Shown here piece after piece: positions 22,047 through 37,000 of a stretch of DNA of 64,000 bases (the stretch's first letter is position 1; each line of letters opens with the position of its first letter). Location of the stretch: positions 144,780-208,779 of the forward strand of contig NW_001865073.1 in NCBI RefSeq assembly GCF_000002865.3, given 5' to 3'. Position numbers and translations under genes: made by a program. This DNA is from Monosiga brevicollis MX1. Lineage: Eukaryota > Opisthokonta > Choanoflagellata > Craspedida > Salpingoecidae. The notes beneath the pieces were generated by a model. It was given only the letters and a program-made list of their open reading frames with translations, was not told the origin of the DNA and did not search any database.

Positions 22047-25000
22047 TCAGATAACGTCAATCTGGAGCTGGGCTGAGGAGTTGTACAGGCCATCAGACAC
22101 GTAAAGAGTCAGGGTCGCTGCATCCGTCAGCCGCACGCGACGCGAAACATAGACATCGAGTTGGTTTTCACGAGCATAGATCTCAAAGGGCAGATCGGCT
22201 TGCGGCAGCTCCAGCGTAAAGGTGAGGGCACCAGCCGTGCCGTCGGCATCGGTCGCCGTCAGCACCGTCACAAGCGTGGCAGCGCCCTGGCCTTCGTACA
22301 GCTGCACGTAGAAGTTTGGTCCATTCACAAAGGTCGGGGCAAATTCGTTGACATCCTCGACCCGAATGGGGATGGTTACTTCCGCCGAACGGGGTGGCCG
22401 ACCTGCATCCGTCAAGCGCACAGTAACGTTCAAGGACGAGGCCGTCTCAAAGTCCTGGCGTCGCGCAAGCACCAGCGTCCCATTGGAAGTGCCCGGGGCT
22501 GCCAGACGTACCGGGAGCGCACTGGCATTCCCAATCAACTCAAAGGTGACGGCTGCTGCGTCCGAGTCTTCATCTGTCGCCTCTAAGGTGCCTACAAAGG
22601 CACCCAGCGGCGAATCCTCGCGCACGACGAGCCCAGCCAAGCCCGGGGCGAGCTTCGGTGCCAAGTAGTTGCCGGCCACGACGCGGATCGTAATGCTGCG
22701 CAAATCTGTCAGCTCGGCGTTGTCGACATCTCGGACACCCACCACGGCAGCAAAACTAGACACCCCGGCCGCCTCCAACGACTCCATCAGCCAGACCTCC
22801 CCCGTCAGTGCCGATACATTGAAGGGACCAACGGTCGAGAGAACAAATACATTGTGCCGCCACAACAAGTCCTCATCCTCGGCCACGATGGTAAAAGCCC
22901 GTTCTCCGATTGGGAGACTGGCGGGCACCTCCACGCTCGTGACCGGGCTCACAATTTGCGCCCGCTCATTCACGTCCGTAATGCCCACCGATATGCGTTG
23001 CACCCAGCTCTGCTGGTGCTCGGTCGGGCCATCCGTAGCGACCACGTTCACTTGCACCCAAAGCCGAACCCATGACCGCGACTCCGTGTCGAGCGGCTGC
23101 ATCACGACAAGGTTGCCCGTCGTATTCTCCACGCTCACATCACCATGCGTGGCGTTGACCACCGAGAACGTGGGCGCCGGGCGACTTGCCAAGGCCCAAC
23201 TTGCATCGGCGTCCCACACGGTCAGGCGAGCGATTACAGTGCCAACACCGGCGTTTTCTGGCACGTCAAACTCTGTCATGACCAAGTGCGCCGCAAATTC
23301 GTCCACATCCGTCACGTTGACCAGAACGGTGATTGCTGCTGATTCGGCGCCGTTGCGCACATCGCGCACGCGCAAAATCAGTCTCACTTGGGCTACTTGC
23401 TCCCGGTCCAGTCCGCCCGCGGTCGTAAGAGTCCAGTTACTCACCCCAAAGCGTGCCACCACCGCCGCCTGTGCCATCGCACTCAGTGATACGGGGCTGC
23501 CCTCGGCCATGATCGCTGGCACCACGGTGCTGGCTGTGGCGTCCAGCGCAATGACATAATTTGCCGCCACAAAGCCCGTATCAGGGTCGGTCACCGCGAG
23601 GGCCAAGGGCAGGACGCCTGCGGGCGCATTTTCTGGCACAAAACAGTGGCTGGCATTGGCCTCTAGCGTTGGTGGGCTGTCATTCACGTCCTGGACGGTG
23701 ATGGTCATGTCCAAGGGCCCACTGGCGCGACTGATAATGCCATCATCTTCCGCCACCAAAAGAAGCCGGTGCACCTGTTGCACTTCATAATCCAGCTCCC
23801 TTGCCAACACAAGCGCCGCCGACCAACACCCACTGGTTGGGCGCGGGACGGTACTCGAGGGCAGAACCACGCTGAGGACGGGCGTCCCGCTTGCTGTTAG
23901 TGAGCTAACGTGGACCGCGCGGACTCGTCCGTTGGCGCCAATATCCGCATCGCAGATTTGCAGCGTGCCGACTGCTGAGCCTTGTGCCGTGTCTTCAGCC
24001 AACAACAGGTTCCCGGGGCCTGTCAGTGTCGGAGCATCGTCGTTAACGTCCAATACCGTCACGAATGCGCTGAAGGACGTACTCAAGACGGGTGCCCCGT
24101 TGTCCCTGACCCGGCAGGAAAGCGTGTATGCTGCTACGGCCTCACGATCTAGTCCCTCGGTCAGAAACAATGTTCCATTGGGAAGCAGTTGAAAGGCTGC
24201 AGTGCTGGGCCGCACGCTCACCAGCTCAAATGAGAGCCCATCACCGTCTGCGTCGGTGGCCTGCAAGGTGCCTACGACTGAGACTGAGTTCTCCGCCACA
24301 GAGAATGCCGTGGTCGACGCCAGGACGGGCGCATGATCATTCCTGTCCTGCACCTGCACTATCACCTGCACATCGCTGCTTAGTGCTGGAACGCCGCCAT
24401 CCGTGGCCATGAGAACCAAGACGTGAGAAGAGCGTGTTTCATAATCCAGTGCGGCCGTCGTGGAAATGACGCCCGTTGTGCTGTTGACACGAAACAGCGT
24501 GGTGCCCGGCGTCAACTGCAACAGCGAGAATGTGATGGCCGCGTTTGCGCCGACATCGAGGTCCACGACTTGGGGGGCGACGGCATCCCCCGTGCCCGTG
24601 TCGACCAGCACCGTGCCCGCGGGAGCATTCTCGGCAACCACCAGCTCAAACAATTCCGTGCCAAATCGGGGTGCATTGTCGTTGACGTCCGCTACCTCAA
24701 TGTGCATGGTGGCAAACACAACGTGGCGGCCGTCCCATGCCGAAACGTTCAAAGTGTAGGTCGCCCTTGCCTCGCGATTGAGCACTGAGGTGGTCAACAA
24801 ACGGCCATCCGGTGACACCTGAAAGGGGACGTTTGACGGTTCGTGCAGTGCAAAGGTCAGAAGGTCATCGTCACCATCCATGGCCGCCAAGGTCGTCACC
24901 AGCGTACCCGCGGGGCGCCGCTCCGCCATCGTGGCAAGCAAGCTGGAGCCTTGGAAAACGGGTGCATTGTCGTTAGTGGCATTAACGCGCACCAGCAGTG

Positions 25001-28000
25001 TCAAACTGCCCGTCAAAGCCTCGTCGGTGACCTGAACGGTCACTCGCCGTAGACCCGGGGTTGGCTCGGTTTCTCCATTAAAGTACGTCACTTGGCGCAA
25101 CTGCCTTTCTAATTCACTCAGCGAAACAGCCTCTAGCCGGACCGTGTGATTGTAGCTCGTGCCACTTCGCAGCCCCTCCCACCAACCATCCGGAGGTTGG
25201 TGGAGTTGCAGCACAGCCTCGTATCGATCGCTCTGGGGCACGTCATCGTCGTGCACCTCGAGCGCAGCCAGGATGCGTAGCTCTGGAGCCACCCCGGCGG
25301 CAAGTCCATCGTCTGCTCCGCTACCTCCCTCAAACTCCTCGTCACCACTCCCGGCCCCACTCTCATCCGCTTCGATAAAGGTAAAAACTTGCTGGAAGGC
25401 GTTGACGACTGGGGCATGGTCATTGACCACTACGACACTGAGTTCCACGACCAGCTCGGCGTCCAGGCCATCCCCACCATTAACCGTACGCAGCGTGAGG
25501 CGACGCAGCCCCGCCGTTGGTTCTTCCGCTTCAGAACGAAAGGTCAGCGAGCGGAGACACGCCATCGGCACATCACCCAATTCTGCCGACACATGGGCAT
25601 CATGGCGCAGAGCATTGACGCGCGCCACCGTCTCAACCGCACATACGCTGGCATCCACGAACAAACGGTCGCCCGCGTACATCGGACGCAGGCTCACGTT
25701 GACTTGCGGTGCTGAAGACAAGGCCAAGCTCGCACTGTGATCGTAATCATAAAGTTCAACATCGGCCAGCAGTCGCGTCACGGGTCCGTTTTCAGTGTAC
25801 AGCACCTGGCGCGGAGGTGCGGCGCTAGGGCCGCTTGCTGTTGTGTTATCATCAGCCCAGCGCCACACGGCTGCGTCCGGGACCGGTGCAATCTGCAGCG
25901 ACACAGTCACAACCTCCCCACTCAAGCTTCCATCAGCCAAGGCAAGATCACTGGCCACATCAAAGTCGGCGACACCACGCACCCCACGGCTGCCGTCCCA
26001 CAAACGGAGAGAAAGCGTTGCTGTTCCGTGCTCTTGGTCGTTTGGTACAAAGCGAAAAGCCGTCTCATTTCCCAGCAACAGGGCAGCACCTGCCGAGGGC
26101 ACGGGCATGAGGTCACCATCCCCATCCCCATCTGAGTTGGCGGCTTTCTGCCAATGGCCTGGGCCTGTGGCTGATAAAATGGCAAGCCCCAGCGGACCGT
26201 TCGCGTCAACATCGGTGCCCAACACCGCCGCGAACATGCCTACATTGTGCCAACTCAAATTGTTGAGGGGCGTGTCCTCATCGATTTTAGACATCACCCA
26301 CGCCGTGCGCGTGGCAACAGGACGGTCGTTGACACCCTGCACCATCAGCGTTACGTTGGCCGAGGCCACACCCGCTGCATCGCCCACGCGCACCACAAAC
26401 ATTCTCGTGCCGGCTGTGGGCTCCACGGCAGTGTTCACATACATCAGGTCACGCACCAGGTCCTGCGCCTCAGCCACAGTGGTGACATTGGCGCGACCCA
26501 CCCAGTGAGAGGTCGAAGGCGTCCAGTGGAAGGCATTGTAGGATGAGATCAGAACCTCGGTCTCATCCTGAATGCCCTCCAACACTACCTCGACAAAGTG
26601 CGCGACACGGCCCGCGCCACCTGCATCGCCCCCGCTCACGACGACCTCAGCAAGCGGCTGCAAACCTGCCTGAACAGCATCCTCCTGCACTGTCAGAACG
26701 AGCGCGGGCCCCAGTTCCGACGCCCACACCCTTGGCGGCACATCATCAGCGTCACGAACAAAAAGCACGAGAACGGTCGTGGCTGGGGCGGTTGTGGATA
26801 AGGCAGAATCAGACACGCGAAGCGTCAAGACGTGCTGGGCCGCGACTTCGTAGTCCAGGAGCGTCGCGTTGACCGTTACACGAAGTGGGGGCCGGGGATC
26901 GAGGGCAAAGATCGTCGAATTTCCGACGAGCTCAAGGCGCGTCGTATCACTTAACACACCGTCGGCGTCCTCCACCGAGACTTGATCACTCAGATTCAGG
27001 ATATGCGCGCCCGTTTGAGTCTCTGAGAGGGTCAGTTGCAGCGCTGATGCGCTAAAGTATGGCGTGTTGTCATTCAGATTGTCCACCAAAACTAGCACTG
27101 TGTCCTGTGTCGCGTGACCCGCGTTGTCGCGAACCGTCACCTCCAGTAAAACGCTGTGAGTTTGCTCGTAATCCAGCGGCTGAATCAGGCCTAGGACGCC
27201 CGTTGTGGGATGTAGCTTGAAATGAGGACCACCAACAGACGTCACGTTGGCGTGGAGGGAAAAGGTAAAGCTTTCGTTCAAATCCGGGTCCGATGCGACA
27301 AGGGTCCAAAGAGAGACATTGATGAGGTTCTCTGCCACGCGCAAGGTTGACGCGGGAAGGCGCAGCTCAGGGGCGTTATCGTTGACATCAGTCACACTCA
27401 CTCGAATGTGGCGAGTTGTGCGATGAAAAGGCAAATCGCCATCGGTGGCATTCAGTGTTATGTCAAAAACATCATCACCGCCTTCACGGTCAAATGCACG
27501 CTGCGTGCGAATGGTGCCATCAGCAGCAATGAAGACCAGAGCGTCGGACGGAGCCCAGCTCAGAGTCACCTCCCCGGCCGCGTCCAAGTCGGCGTCGCTC
27601 ACGTTGAAGTGACCCACTACTGTGCCTGCCGGCAGATTTTCTGCCACAAACAGTTCGGCTGGAACCACCAGCGTTGGTGCGTTGTCGTTAATGTCGTAGA
27701 TGGGCATAACAAGGTCGTATGATGTGTGCCGCGCGGGCTCACCGTCATCGGTAACTGTAATACGAAGGAGCACTTCATCGCCGTCGACCTCTCGGTCCAG
27801 AGGCGCTTCACACGAATGTCGAATGACGTTGCCTGTGACATTGAAAACGGGTCGGCTGACGTCAACAGCCTCAGCTGTCAGTGTTACGCCATCTCCATCC
27901 CCATCCGTCGGCTGAAGCACAGCAACAAACTGGCAGTGTGCCTCCTCGAAGAAGGGACGGAAGGAAAGGTTGGGATTGGTCAGAACCGGGGCGTTGTCAT

Positions 28001-31000
28001 TGATGTTGGTGACCGTCACGAGAACTCGCACCAGTGTACTCAACGCGGGGGAACCGTGATCACTGATTCGGACCAGTAACGAGTAGGTCGTACAAGCTTC
28101 GTAGTCTAAAAATACGGGAGAGATCAGGGCGCCATCGCTCGTCATGGCAAACTGCTGTTGTAGCCAAGGGCTGGGGCACCCGGCCACTTGCTCAACGGCA
28201 TAGCTCAAGCGGGCATTTTCGCCCGCATCGGCATCGGTAGCACCGAGGTAGCCAATCGGTACGACCGAGCCGGCTCGTTCGGGAACCGAGAACCGGTATA
28301 GCGTGGCATTGGGAACCGGAGCATGATCATTGGCGTCTTCAACGAGCACGTCGGCCATCAGATCGGCGCTGAGGTAGGGAGCGACGCGTGTCGTGATGGC
28401 AATGCGTAGTACAAAGTTTGTGATCGCTTCATAGTCAATGGGAGCCATGTTGGCTAGCACGAGAGAACCATCTGATGCAAGAAGGCCTGCAAATAAGTCG
28501 GCGGGCAATGCTGCAGGGGGCAGCTGCGATCCGTTACGAGCAATGGCGGCTTCAAGATGTACCACGACGCTCAGGTTGGCGACGCTAAGGTCAATGTCTG
28601 AGGCACGAGGCACGACGCCAGCGGAAAAGCGCACTGCCTGACGGCCGTCCGTTTCTAGCAGATGGCCCGTCACGTGATCGACCGACCACAGAGGGGCGTT
28701 GTCATTGGCGTTGAGCACAAGGAGGACGATATCCCACGCGTCGCTTGCCATGCCGTCCGACACGGAAAGACGCACAAAATGATGTGTCTGGACCTCGTAG
28801 TCCAGCGCGGTGGCCAAATAAGCACGGCCAGTCTCAGCGTCAACGGCAAGGACACTGCTGTTGCTGCTGAAGGTCAAGGGCGAAACGCTAACAGAATCCA
28901 GATCAGAGGCTGCAAGTTGTAAGAGTGTCGAGTTGAGTGGCAAGGTCTCCGGTGCCCGTACGAAGGACACGGCAGGCCCGACGAGCGTTGGTGCATGGTC
29001 ATTTTGATCCAGCACGAGAATGTGCACCACAGCCGATGTCGTCAATGACGGTTGTCCGGCATCAGTCACACGCACGGTGAATGCCCATTCCTGGCTTGCC
29101 TCATAGTCGAGCGTGCCGTTCACACGCAATTCGCCCGTGGCAACATCGAGTGAGAATGGCAAGCTCGAGTTGACTCCGCTTGCCAGCGCAAAAGGTGCGG
29201 CACCCAGTCGATTGCTCAAAGTCACATCGGCGTCGGTTGCCTGCAGCACGCCCACCAATGTCGACGGAGCGCTGTTCTCCGGGATTGCAAACTTGAGCGG
29301 ACCCACCAGCCGCGGTGCATTGTCGTTCACATCCGTCACGTGCAGGGTGAGCGTTGTTTTGGTCTGGCGGGAAGGCTCATCCAGGCTACCGTCCGATACC
29401 TCCAGAACAAAGCTGTAGGATGCCCGTGTCTCCGCGTCCAGGCGCTCCGTGGCCAATCGCAGCGTAGGGCCGAGCAGCTCAACCACACTAAAGTCTGCCT
29501 CTGGAAGCAAGCGAAAGGCAAACATCGAGTCGGCGCCATCTCCATCGCTGGCCTCGAGCGTCAACAAGTTTGTACCAAATGGAGAGTTCTCAGGGACATG
29601 AATCGTTGAGGTGCTGACAAAGGCAGGCGCAAAGTCATTGTGATGTCGCCAAACAACGGTCAGCGCGGCGCTAGCCTCGCTCTCAACATTCGGCGTTGCG
29701 GTGGCATAGGCAATTGAGATGTCAAGTTGCCGACGACCGGTGGACAGCTCACTCTCTGAATGTGCGTAAGTGACCGCTCTCAGAGCCGTTGCCGCATGCT
29801 CGAGCGGCACCAAAAGCTCGATACTGTGATTTGTGAGATTGCTGACTCGAACAACGTCCATGTCCAGCACACTTGGTGCCAAACCCAAGGTTTCCGCAAC
29901 ACCACAGTCCACGCACCAAACTCGCACAATAACACCAAGTTGATTCGAAGCTCCCGGTTCAGCAACGACGTGGACGGTATGCTGCGCCAACACTTGCCTT
30001 GCGCCGTCTCGTTCCCAGTAGCTTGTTGAGGCCTGGGCCAATTCCGAGGTCAGCCATAAAGACAAGTCAGGAAAGTCAACGTCAGAACTGGCGGCAGCAT
30101 CCAGTGTATAAGCGTCGGTCACCCAGGGACTGATATGGAGCCCATCACACGCACGCAAGTGAAGCGTCAGGTTTGGACATGGCAACATGACACCTGACGC
30201 ATTCCGTGCCCAGACGCCGGGAAAGCGGCCCGTGCGGGCCCAGGTCAGGGTCTGCAGAGCCAGAGTGGCATCTGCCGGCGTCGTGTTGGTTGCAAACGTG
30301 ACAGTCATTTCAGCGGCCGCGGCGGGCTGCCAATCGAGCGCAATCGTCCCCGTGGCCCCAGCTGCATCCAAAATTACACCGTGCCCACAAGAGCTTAGGC
30401 ACGCAGCCACTGCAGCAACCGATGAGTTGTCGGATATGCGGGCTGACATGAGCTGAGTACCGATGCCAACCTCATCACCGGCGCGCCAGGGATCCGTCAT
30501 CCCCACCGTCACCGTCGTTTGCATGGCCCAGGGCGCGCCCAAGCCCGCGGAAGGGTAAGAGTGCGCCTGCCCGTTGATCCACACCTGCGTCACATCGGCC
30601 GAGGTGTAATTCTGGGCCTGCAGGCCCACCACCACAAAATGCCACTGCCCACGCGCCAAGCTCTGGTTCATCAAAGCAAAGGACGACGCCTGGCTATGCT
30701 CCACCCCCCCTTTGTATTCCAGCACGAGCCGGTAGGAAGTAGGCGCGTGGGCACTTCCGGCAGGATGCGCCGGAGCAAATGCCAAGCGCCAGGCAGTGGT
30801 ATTGCTTGGCGCAACGGTCCAAAGAGACACCGTCGCGTTCGCGGCGTGCGGATCAAGCCAAAACCAGCCGGCCAAGATTAACGTGTCTGGTCCTGGAAGC
30901 AAGACCGGTGTGAAGTCTGCTACCCGGGTCAGCTGGCGGGAGCTAAGCCTTGATGTGCCGCCGTGCAACATGGCCGCCTCTGCTCCACACACCAAAGCAG

Positions 31001-34000
31001 CGTGCTGAGCCCAAACAGTTGAATTGCTGCACCGTGCTGCAACGGCAACCTGCGCAAACCCAGGTTGTGCTTGAGGTGCTGGGTCTCCAGGTGCCAATGC
31101 AAACGGCAGGGAAGCGGCCACAGACACTGAAGGTGCCAAAGACGCACGCTGGCATGAAGCCAGGCATCCGAGCTCGCCCAGCGCTAGACTGCTCGTGCTC
31201 AATTCCAATCCAGCCAGCGCACCTTGCAAAAGAGCTTGGGGGCCACCTGCAGCCACTCGAGCTCCCACGTACACTAGGCCATTGCTATCCACCAGCGAGC
31301 TTGGCAGCGGCACAGCAGTTTTTGCTGGGGATGCCAAGCCTTGAGATGGACTTTGGGTGGTGCCGTTGACAACCCATCGCTGAACGGGCACGTTGAGCTC
31401 GATGCCATGCGAATCTCGTGCTAGCAACGCCACGGTCCGGTCAAGGTCCACCGTGAGAGTGAGAGTGTACCAAGTTTCAGCAGGCAAGGCCAAGGCAAAG
31501 AACACGGACACCGGTCCATGCTCACTGGTCGTGGCATGAAACACCACGGCATCAGCCTCCACCTCCAACCCATAAAAAACTGTTGAATTTTGTGGAGATC
31601 CTTTGCTTATCAAAGCCAGGGGGCGGGGCGCGTTGGCGGCCACGCGCACTGTGACGACCATCGACAACACCCCGAATTCAGAGAGATAAGGTAAGGTGCC
31701 GGTAGGTGGTGCTAAACCTACCAAAACACCGAGACCAATGCCATCGAAATTGACGGGCACTGTATCGTTGTTAGGTGGCGTTAGGCCACGCTCAAAGCGC
31801 ATGAGCGAAAGCAAATCGTACGCGGGGCCTGCTGTATCTTCGTCATCGTCCGCATTTACGCAAGGCGGTATGCACGTGGCAACCCAATCACTCTCGAAAA
31901 CTTGGTGCCAAACGCCCGTTACATGATTGGTAGTGGCCGTGACATCAGCATCCACCACCCTCAGCCACGACAGGGACTGTGGTGCCCACGTAGCTGGCAC
32001 TGCCTTGAGCTTGGGTGCGGAGTTATTGAGGCGCACCTCTGGAGCATTGTCGTTCACGTCGGTGACAGTCAAGACAAACGAAACGCTGGTTCTTAAGTTG
32101 GCGTTCAGGTTATCAACAGCAGTCACAACCACCTGATGGGCTTGCGCGGTCTCAGCGTCCAAGCCCTGACCCAAAAGAATCGCTCCGTTCTCCCGGGCGC
32201 TCATGAGAAACAACGGCGCCGGTGCTACAGACCACGAGAAGCGATTGAAGTTTGGCCCATCGAGATCGGCTGCGGTGACCCTTGCCACTGCACTTCCAAT
32301 CGGCAGGTCTTCCGGGACCTCAGTCAGCGCTTCTTCCAGTCGCGCCTGAGGTGCGTTGTCGTTTGCGTCGACAATGACAAGCCTGATGGCGGCTGCATGC
32401 GTGAGATTGCCACCATCCCGCAGACGAATGACGAGGCTCAGGCCATTGACGGCGGCGGTATCATCGTAATCAAAACTCTGATTGGCAAAGAGTAACAACC
32501 GATAACGGGCACCGCTACCCGGACCTTCGCCGGGCAGGTACTGCAGCTCGTGGGCGAAGGCTGGATTGGGTCGACCGGCTGCGTCCAAAAGCTCAACATG
32601 TACCTCGTTGTTGGGCACTTGGCGATCGGCATCCTCCACCACAAACTCATGAAGAAGGGCACCCACGGCATTGTTCTCCACGATCACAACCCTGGCATCC
32701 AGTCCCGACACAAAGGTCGGCGCAAACTCATTGATATCACGAAGGACTAGCCGTACATGGGCTGGGGTGCTACGCCATGGCTCGGGTCCAGCAGTTTCGT
32801 TGACCCAGACCACAAAGCGGATCTCCGAGGGTAAGATTTCGGCATCTAAGGCCTGCAGCATGTGTATAGCTCCCGTGGAAGCATCGATTGCCAGGAGACT
32901 CGGCAGTTCATTCCAAGTTGAAGCACCGAGTGCGTAACGCAGCTGCTGATCCGGGCGGTCCCCATCGGTGGCCTGCAGCGTGGCGAGCACAGATCCGGCG
33001 GGCATGTCCTCCGACACGTACACGGTAATGTTGTCCTCCGCGTATAGAGGTGAAAATTCGTTGATGCCATCTACCTGAACCGTGAGCGTCAGGCTGGCGC
33101 TAAAGTCGTCATCGTGCGCACCCACGGTAACCTCGAAGTCCGCCAACAACTCACGATCGATGAGCGTGATGGCCTGTGGAGACGCCACAAAGGTGAGTTC
33201 TGCCCGGGGGGCTGCCTTGATCACGCAGCGCTGGCCACAGGCGGTGGGGCAGCAGCGTGTGTGCCCCCTACAATCAAGTTGGCTGACACACAAAAGTTGG
33301 TCTTGAGAGCAGGCTGGGGATGAGGGGCACGCGCCCTCGCTAGGCTGAAGGTGGTTGTGATGTTGAAGGCCACGCTGAGATAGGAGGGGGCAAAGCGCAC
33401 GTGAGTGATGTTGGGTGGAGGTCCCGCCAGGTCCAGGTCTTCGACAATCACGGAAAAGGCCTCGGAACCGGCGGCCAATCCCTCCGGTAAGCGAGGGGAA
33501 GCCGGCGAAGCCACGAGCTCAGGAGGGTTGTCATTGGAGGTCGTGACGCTGACAAATGCGAGTGCACTCGCATTGGCAGGGGCTAAAGAGTTGGCGTCTT
33601 GAACAAAAACATTGATGCGACGCATCGCTGGAAACGGCTCGACAGCCAGATTGTAGTAGGAGAGCGAGCGCAAGATTGCCTGATATGAGCTCACGGACGC
33701 CCGCCCAGACACAGTGATGCGCTGGCCACCGTCCAAAAAGGCTGTCTGTAGCTCGTCGTTCAGTCTAGCCAGAGATAAGCCTTCGGCACTGTCATCGTAG
33801 GCATCGAGCAGAACAAGTTCGAGGTGCAGCAGATCAGTGGAATCGAGGTCCTGCAAGACCGCATCGGGACACACGACTCGGGCCACATCGCCTTCAACAA
33901 AGGAGATGGAGGAGTTGACGGCCCCCGTGCTACTCAATGCTATGAGCGGGGCGTTGTTGGTGGCTGTAAAGGCTACGTACGCGGTGGCCATCTCAGACAC

Positions 34001-37000
34001 AGCCTCGCCATCGTCCGCTACAACCACAGTGATGCGGCGCACTCCACTTGTGGTGTTGCCATCTGAAGCGTGGAGGTATGCGACCTGGGAGAGCAGAAGC
34101 ATCCAAGTAGAAGCCAAGGCTGGTCCACGCAAGTGCACGTGGTGTTGACCAGCTGCTCCAGCCACGTGATTGGTGGTACCCAAGACGAGACCAATGGGCA
34201 AAGGGTGGGGCAGCTGAAGACCCTCGGCCGGCGTTCCATCGGGCAAGGCATCCAGCGGACCGTGAAGCGTAAGATTGAGCCAGGGCAGGGCGCTGCTGTC
34301 GGTGTCTCGCACACGAGGACTGGGTGCCAGTTGCACGGCTCCCTGACCCTCTGCCACCAATATTGCCGTGTCACGAGCCGTGTTGTTGAGACGCAGGGCT
34401 GGAGCATCATTCCGTGAAACAACGTCGAGGGACAATGCAAATGGGAGCGCCGTGTCATTGCGCCAAGAAGTGTGGACCTGCACGGTGCGCTGCCCCGGAG
34501 TGGGCTCAGCGCCAAGATGTTGATAGCGACAATGCACCAAAAGCGCACTGTAGGCTTCGACAGAGGCGTCACCTGTGAGATGCAATTCACCTGCGTTGCC
34601 TAGCCAATACAGCGTGATGCCATTGAGAAGAGCCAAATCAGCAGCGTCGGCCGAGAGCGACAGCTCCTCCTCAATATTATCCGGCCGTGAGACAAGGCGC
34701 AAAACAACAGAGTCCCACTGCGGTGAGGCGGTGCCAACGTCGCGTGTCTGCACAGATATAGGCCCACGTACGACAGGGACAGCAGCGCCATCCTCCAAAA
34801 ACGTGAGAGCATCTGGATTGCCGATGTCAACAATTTGGGGCACGTTATCCAAGGCGTGGCTGTAAGACAAGGGCAGTGGCACCCCAGGTACAGAGCCCGT
34901 AGCATCAGTGACATAGGGCAGCATCTGGAGCTGAGCCTCCGTGGCCACCGTCGGTGGCTCATCCAGGGACCAGGCGAGAACGCCCACGGCCGCAGCGGTC
35001 AAGCCGTTGCCGAGCTCACTCGTCAACAAGAGCTGATCTGCAGCGTTACCGGGCGGAAGAAATACCAATTGACGGTAGGTCCGCGCAGCCCGGAGTCGAG
35101 GCCCCAGCTCTTGAAAGCCGGCGGGCAAGGCCAAACCACAGCCCAGCCAGCAGGCCAACCGAGAGAGGTCAGCGCTGCGCCAAATCTGCACGTAACTGAT
35201 ATTTGCAAACGGCCCGCGGTTGGCCGTGTCAGCGCTCAAACCCCCGCCAAAGGTGATGCTGGCTCCAGAATTAAGACGAAACGGGGCAGGCAGCGCATGG
35301 CCCTCAAGAGTGGTTTCTTCACCAGAGTCATTGGCAGAAACGACGCGCGCAGGGCCAAGATTCAGAGCATCGAGGTATACATACATAGACGTGCGAGAGA
35401 TGGCAAGCACCACATGATAGCGCCGCCACGGCTCATGAGCCAGATTGATGGGAAGATCAAACGTGAGGCGGACATCAGGAAACAGTGCATCGTCAGCCCG
35501 CTGGGTGCTGACAACAACGGCATCGGCCCGCAAAAAAGCCTGCAGGCTGGGCTGGCCGGCACTGGCGGGCATGACGGTTACCAAAGGCAGAGTTTGCATT
35601 TCCAAGCCCGCGGGTTCACGCAGGCTAAGAAAAAAAGCCAAGAAGACGGTGTCGCCAGCCAGCCACTGCTCGACCACGTCGACGCGCGGTGTTGCCACCA
35701 CTGCAGTGGGCTCCACAGAAATAGGGAATTCAGTGTCACTCTCAAAGAGTGCGGTCGGCGGGGACAAAAGCCCACAAGCCTCTTGCGTGCTCTCGGCCAC
35801 TTGCACGTCCGTCCAATATGCGTTGTTGCGAGAGGCCGAGGGACACTGACCAAAGCGGTCACGAGCCCATGGAGTGAGATCGGCATCCAAAGAATTGGTC
35901 AATCCAACGGCAGGGCCAGTGAGGCGAACGCCGGCCTGAGACACGTAACCTAGGTCATCGCCATCCGTGACCAAAAGACCTGCAAGCCAAACCAAGTTGC
36001 GAGTTGTATTGCGAGGTAGATCTGGAAGCGCTTGCTGTGCAGGCACAAGCATAATCGTGGGCACAACGTCGTCTTGGTTGCGGACAACCAATATCAAGGT
36101 GGTGGTTGTACGGCAGGGCGAAAACTGGAGCAGACCACCTGCGGTACATGGCACTCCGCCGTCTGTGACAACAATTTGCGCAGTGTAATTAGCTCTCAGC
36201 TCGTAGTCAATCGTGTCGTTGACAATCAAACTGCCGGTGCTGGCGTCGATGCGAAGAGGCAATGGCATGCTTGCCACGGAAGAAGTCGGGTCTGGGAGTA
36301 GGCTGTAGGCAAGGCGAGCGTTGCGACCCGAATCACGGTCCGTCGCCAGCACGCGGCCCACGGTGGTGTCCAATGCAGTGTTCTCAGCCACGAAGAGCAC
36401 AATGTCATCCACGGGCAGTTCAGGGGCGTTGTCATTCTCATCGAGAACATAGATGGTGACAGGCACCAATGATGTGTGTGGTGGCGACGCGGTGTCACGC
36501 GCCGAAACCGTGAAGCGAAGGGCATCGACGGCCTCACGATCCAGTCGTGTCTTCAGGCTGAGTTGGCCGGTCACCGCATCTAAACGAACAGCGGCCTCGA
36601 CTTGGGCAGAGACATTAACGAGCTGGTAGGTGATAACATCGGGCCCCGCGGCCGTTTGATCTTCGTCTCTTGCCTGAACCTGTCCTATGACGAGTTGGGC
36701 ATCGTTCTCTGATACCATGAAAAAGTAGCCATCTGCACCGGCCGAAAAGACAGGGGCGTGATCGTTGACAGTGATTAAACCAATGCCCACGCGCGCAACT
36801 TCTGACACGCCTCCTGCGGCGTCAGTGGCCGTGGCCACAAGTCGGCGTGGCCTGGCACCTGGCTCCCCTGCCGTGTTGTTAAAGCGGATACTGCGAAGCA
36901 CCAGCGTGGCCGCGGCCGAAGACACCACTGGGTCAAACCTGAAGAAATACGAGGCAGAAAGCAAGGGGATTTGAGATGCAGCACAAAAGGTAAGGATCAG

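Noticed and set aside
22161-33300. Many plus-strand open frames of 60-300 codons opposite the cadherin
   Set aside because: All lie antisense to the continuous cadherin frame, whose motifs recur throughout; the opposing frames are composition shadows.
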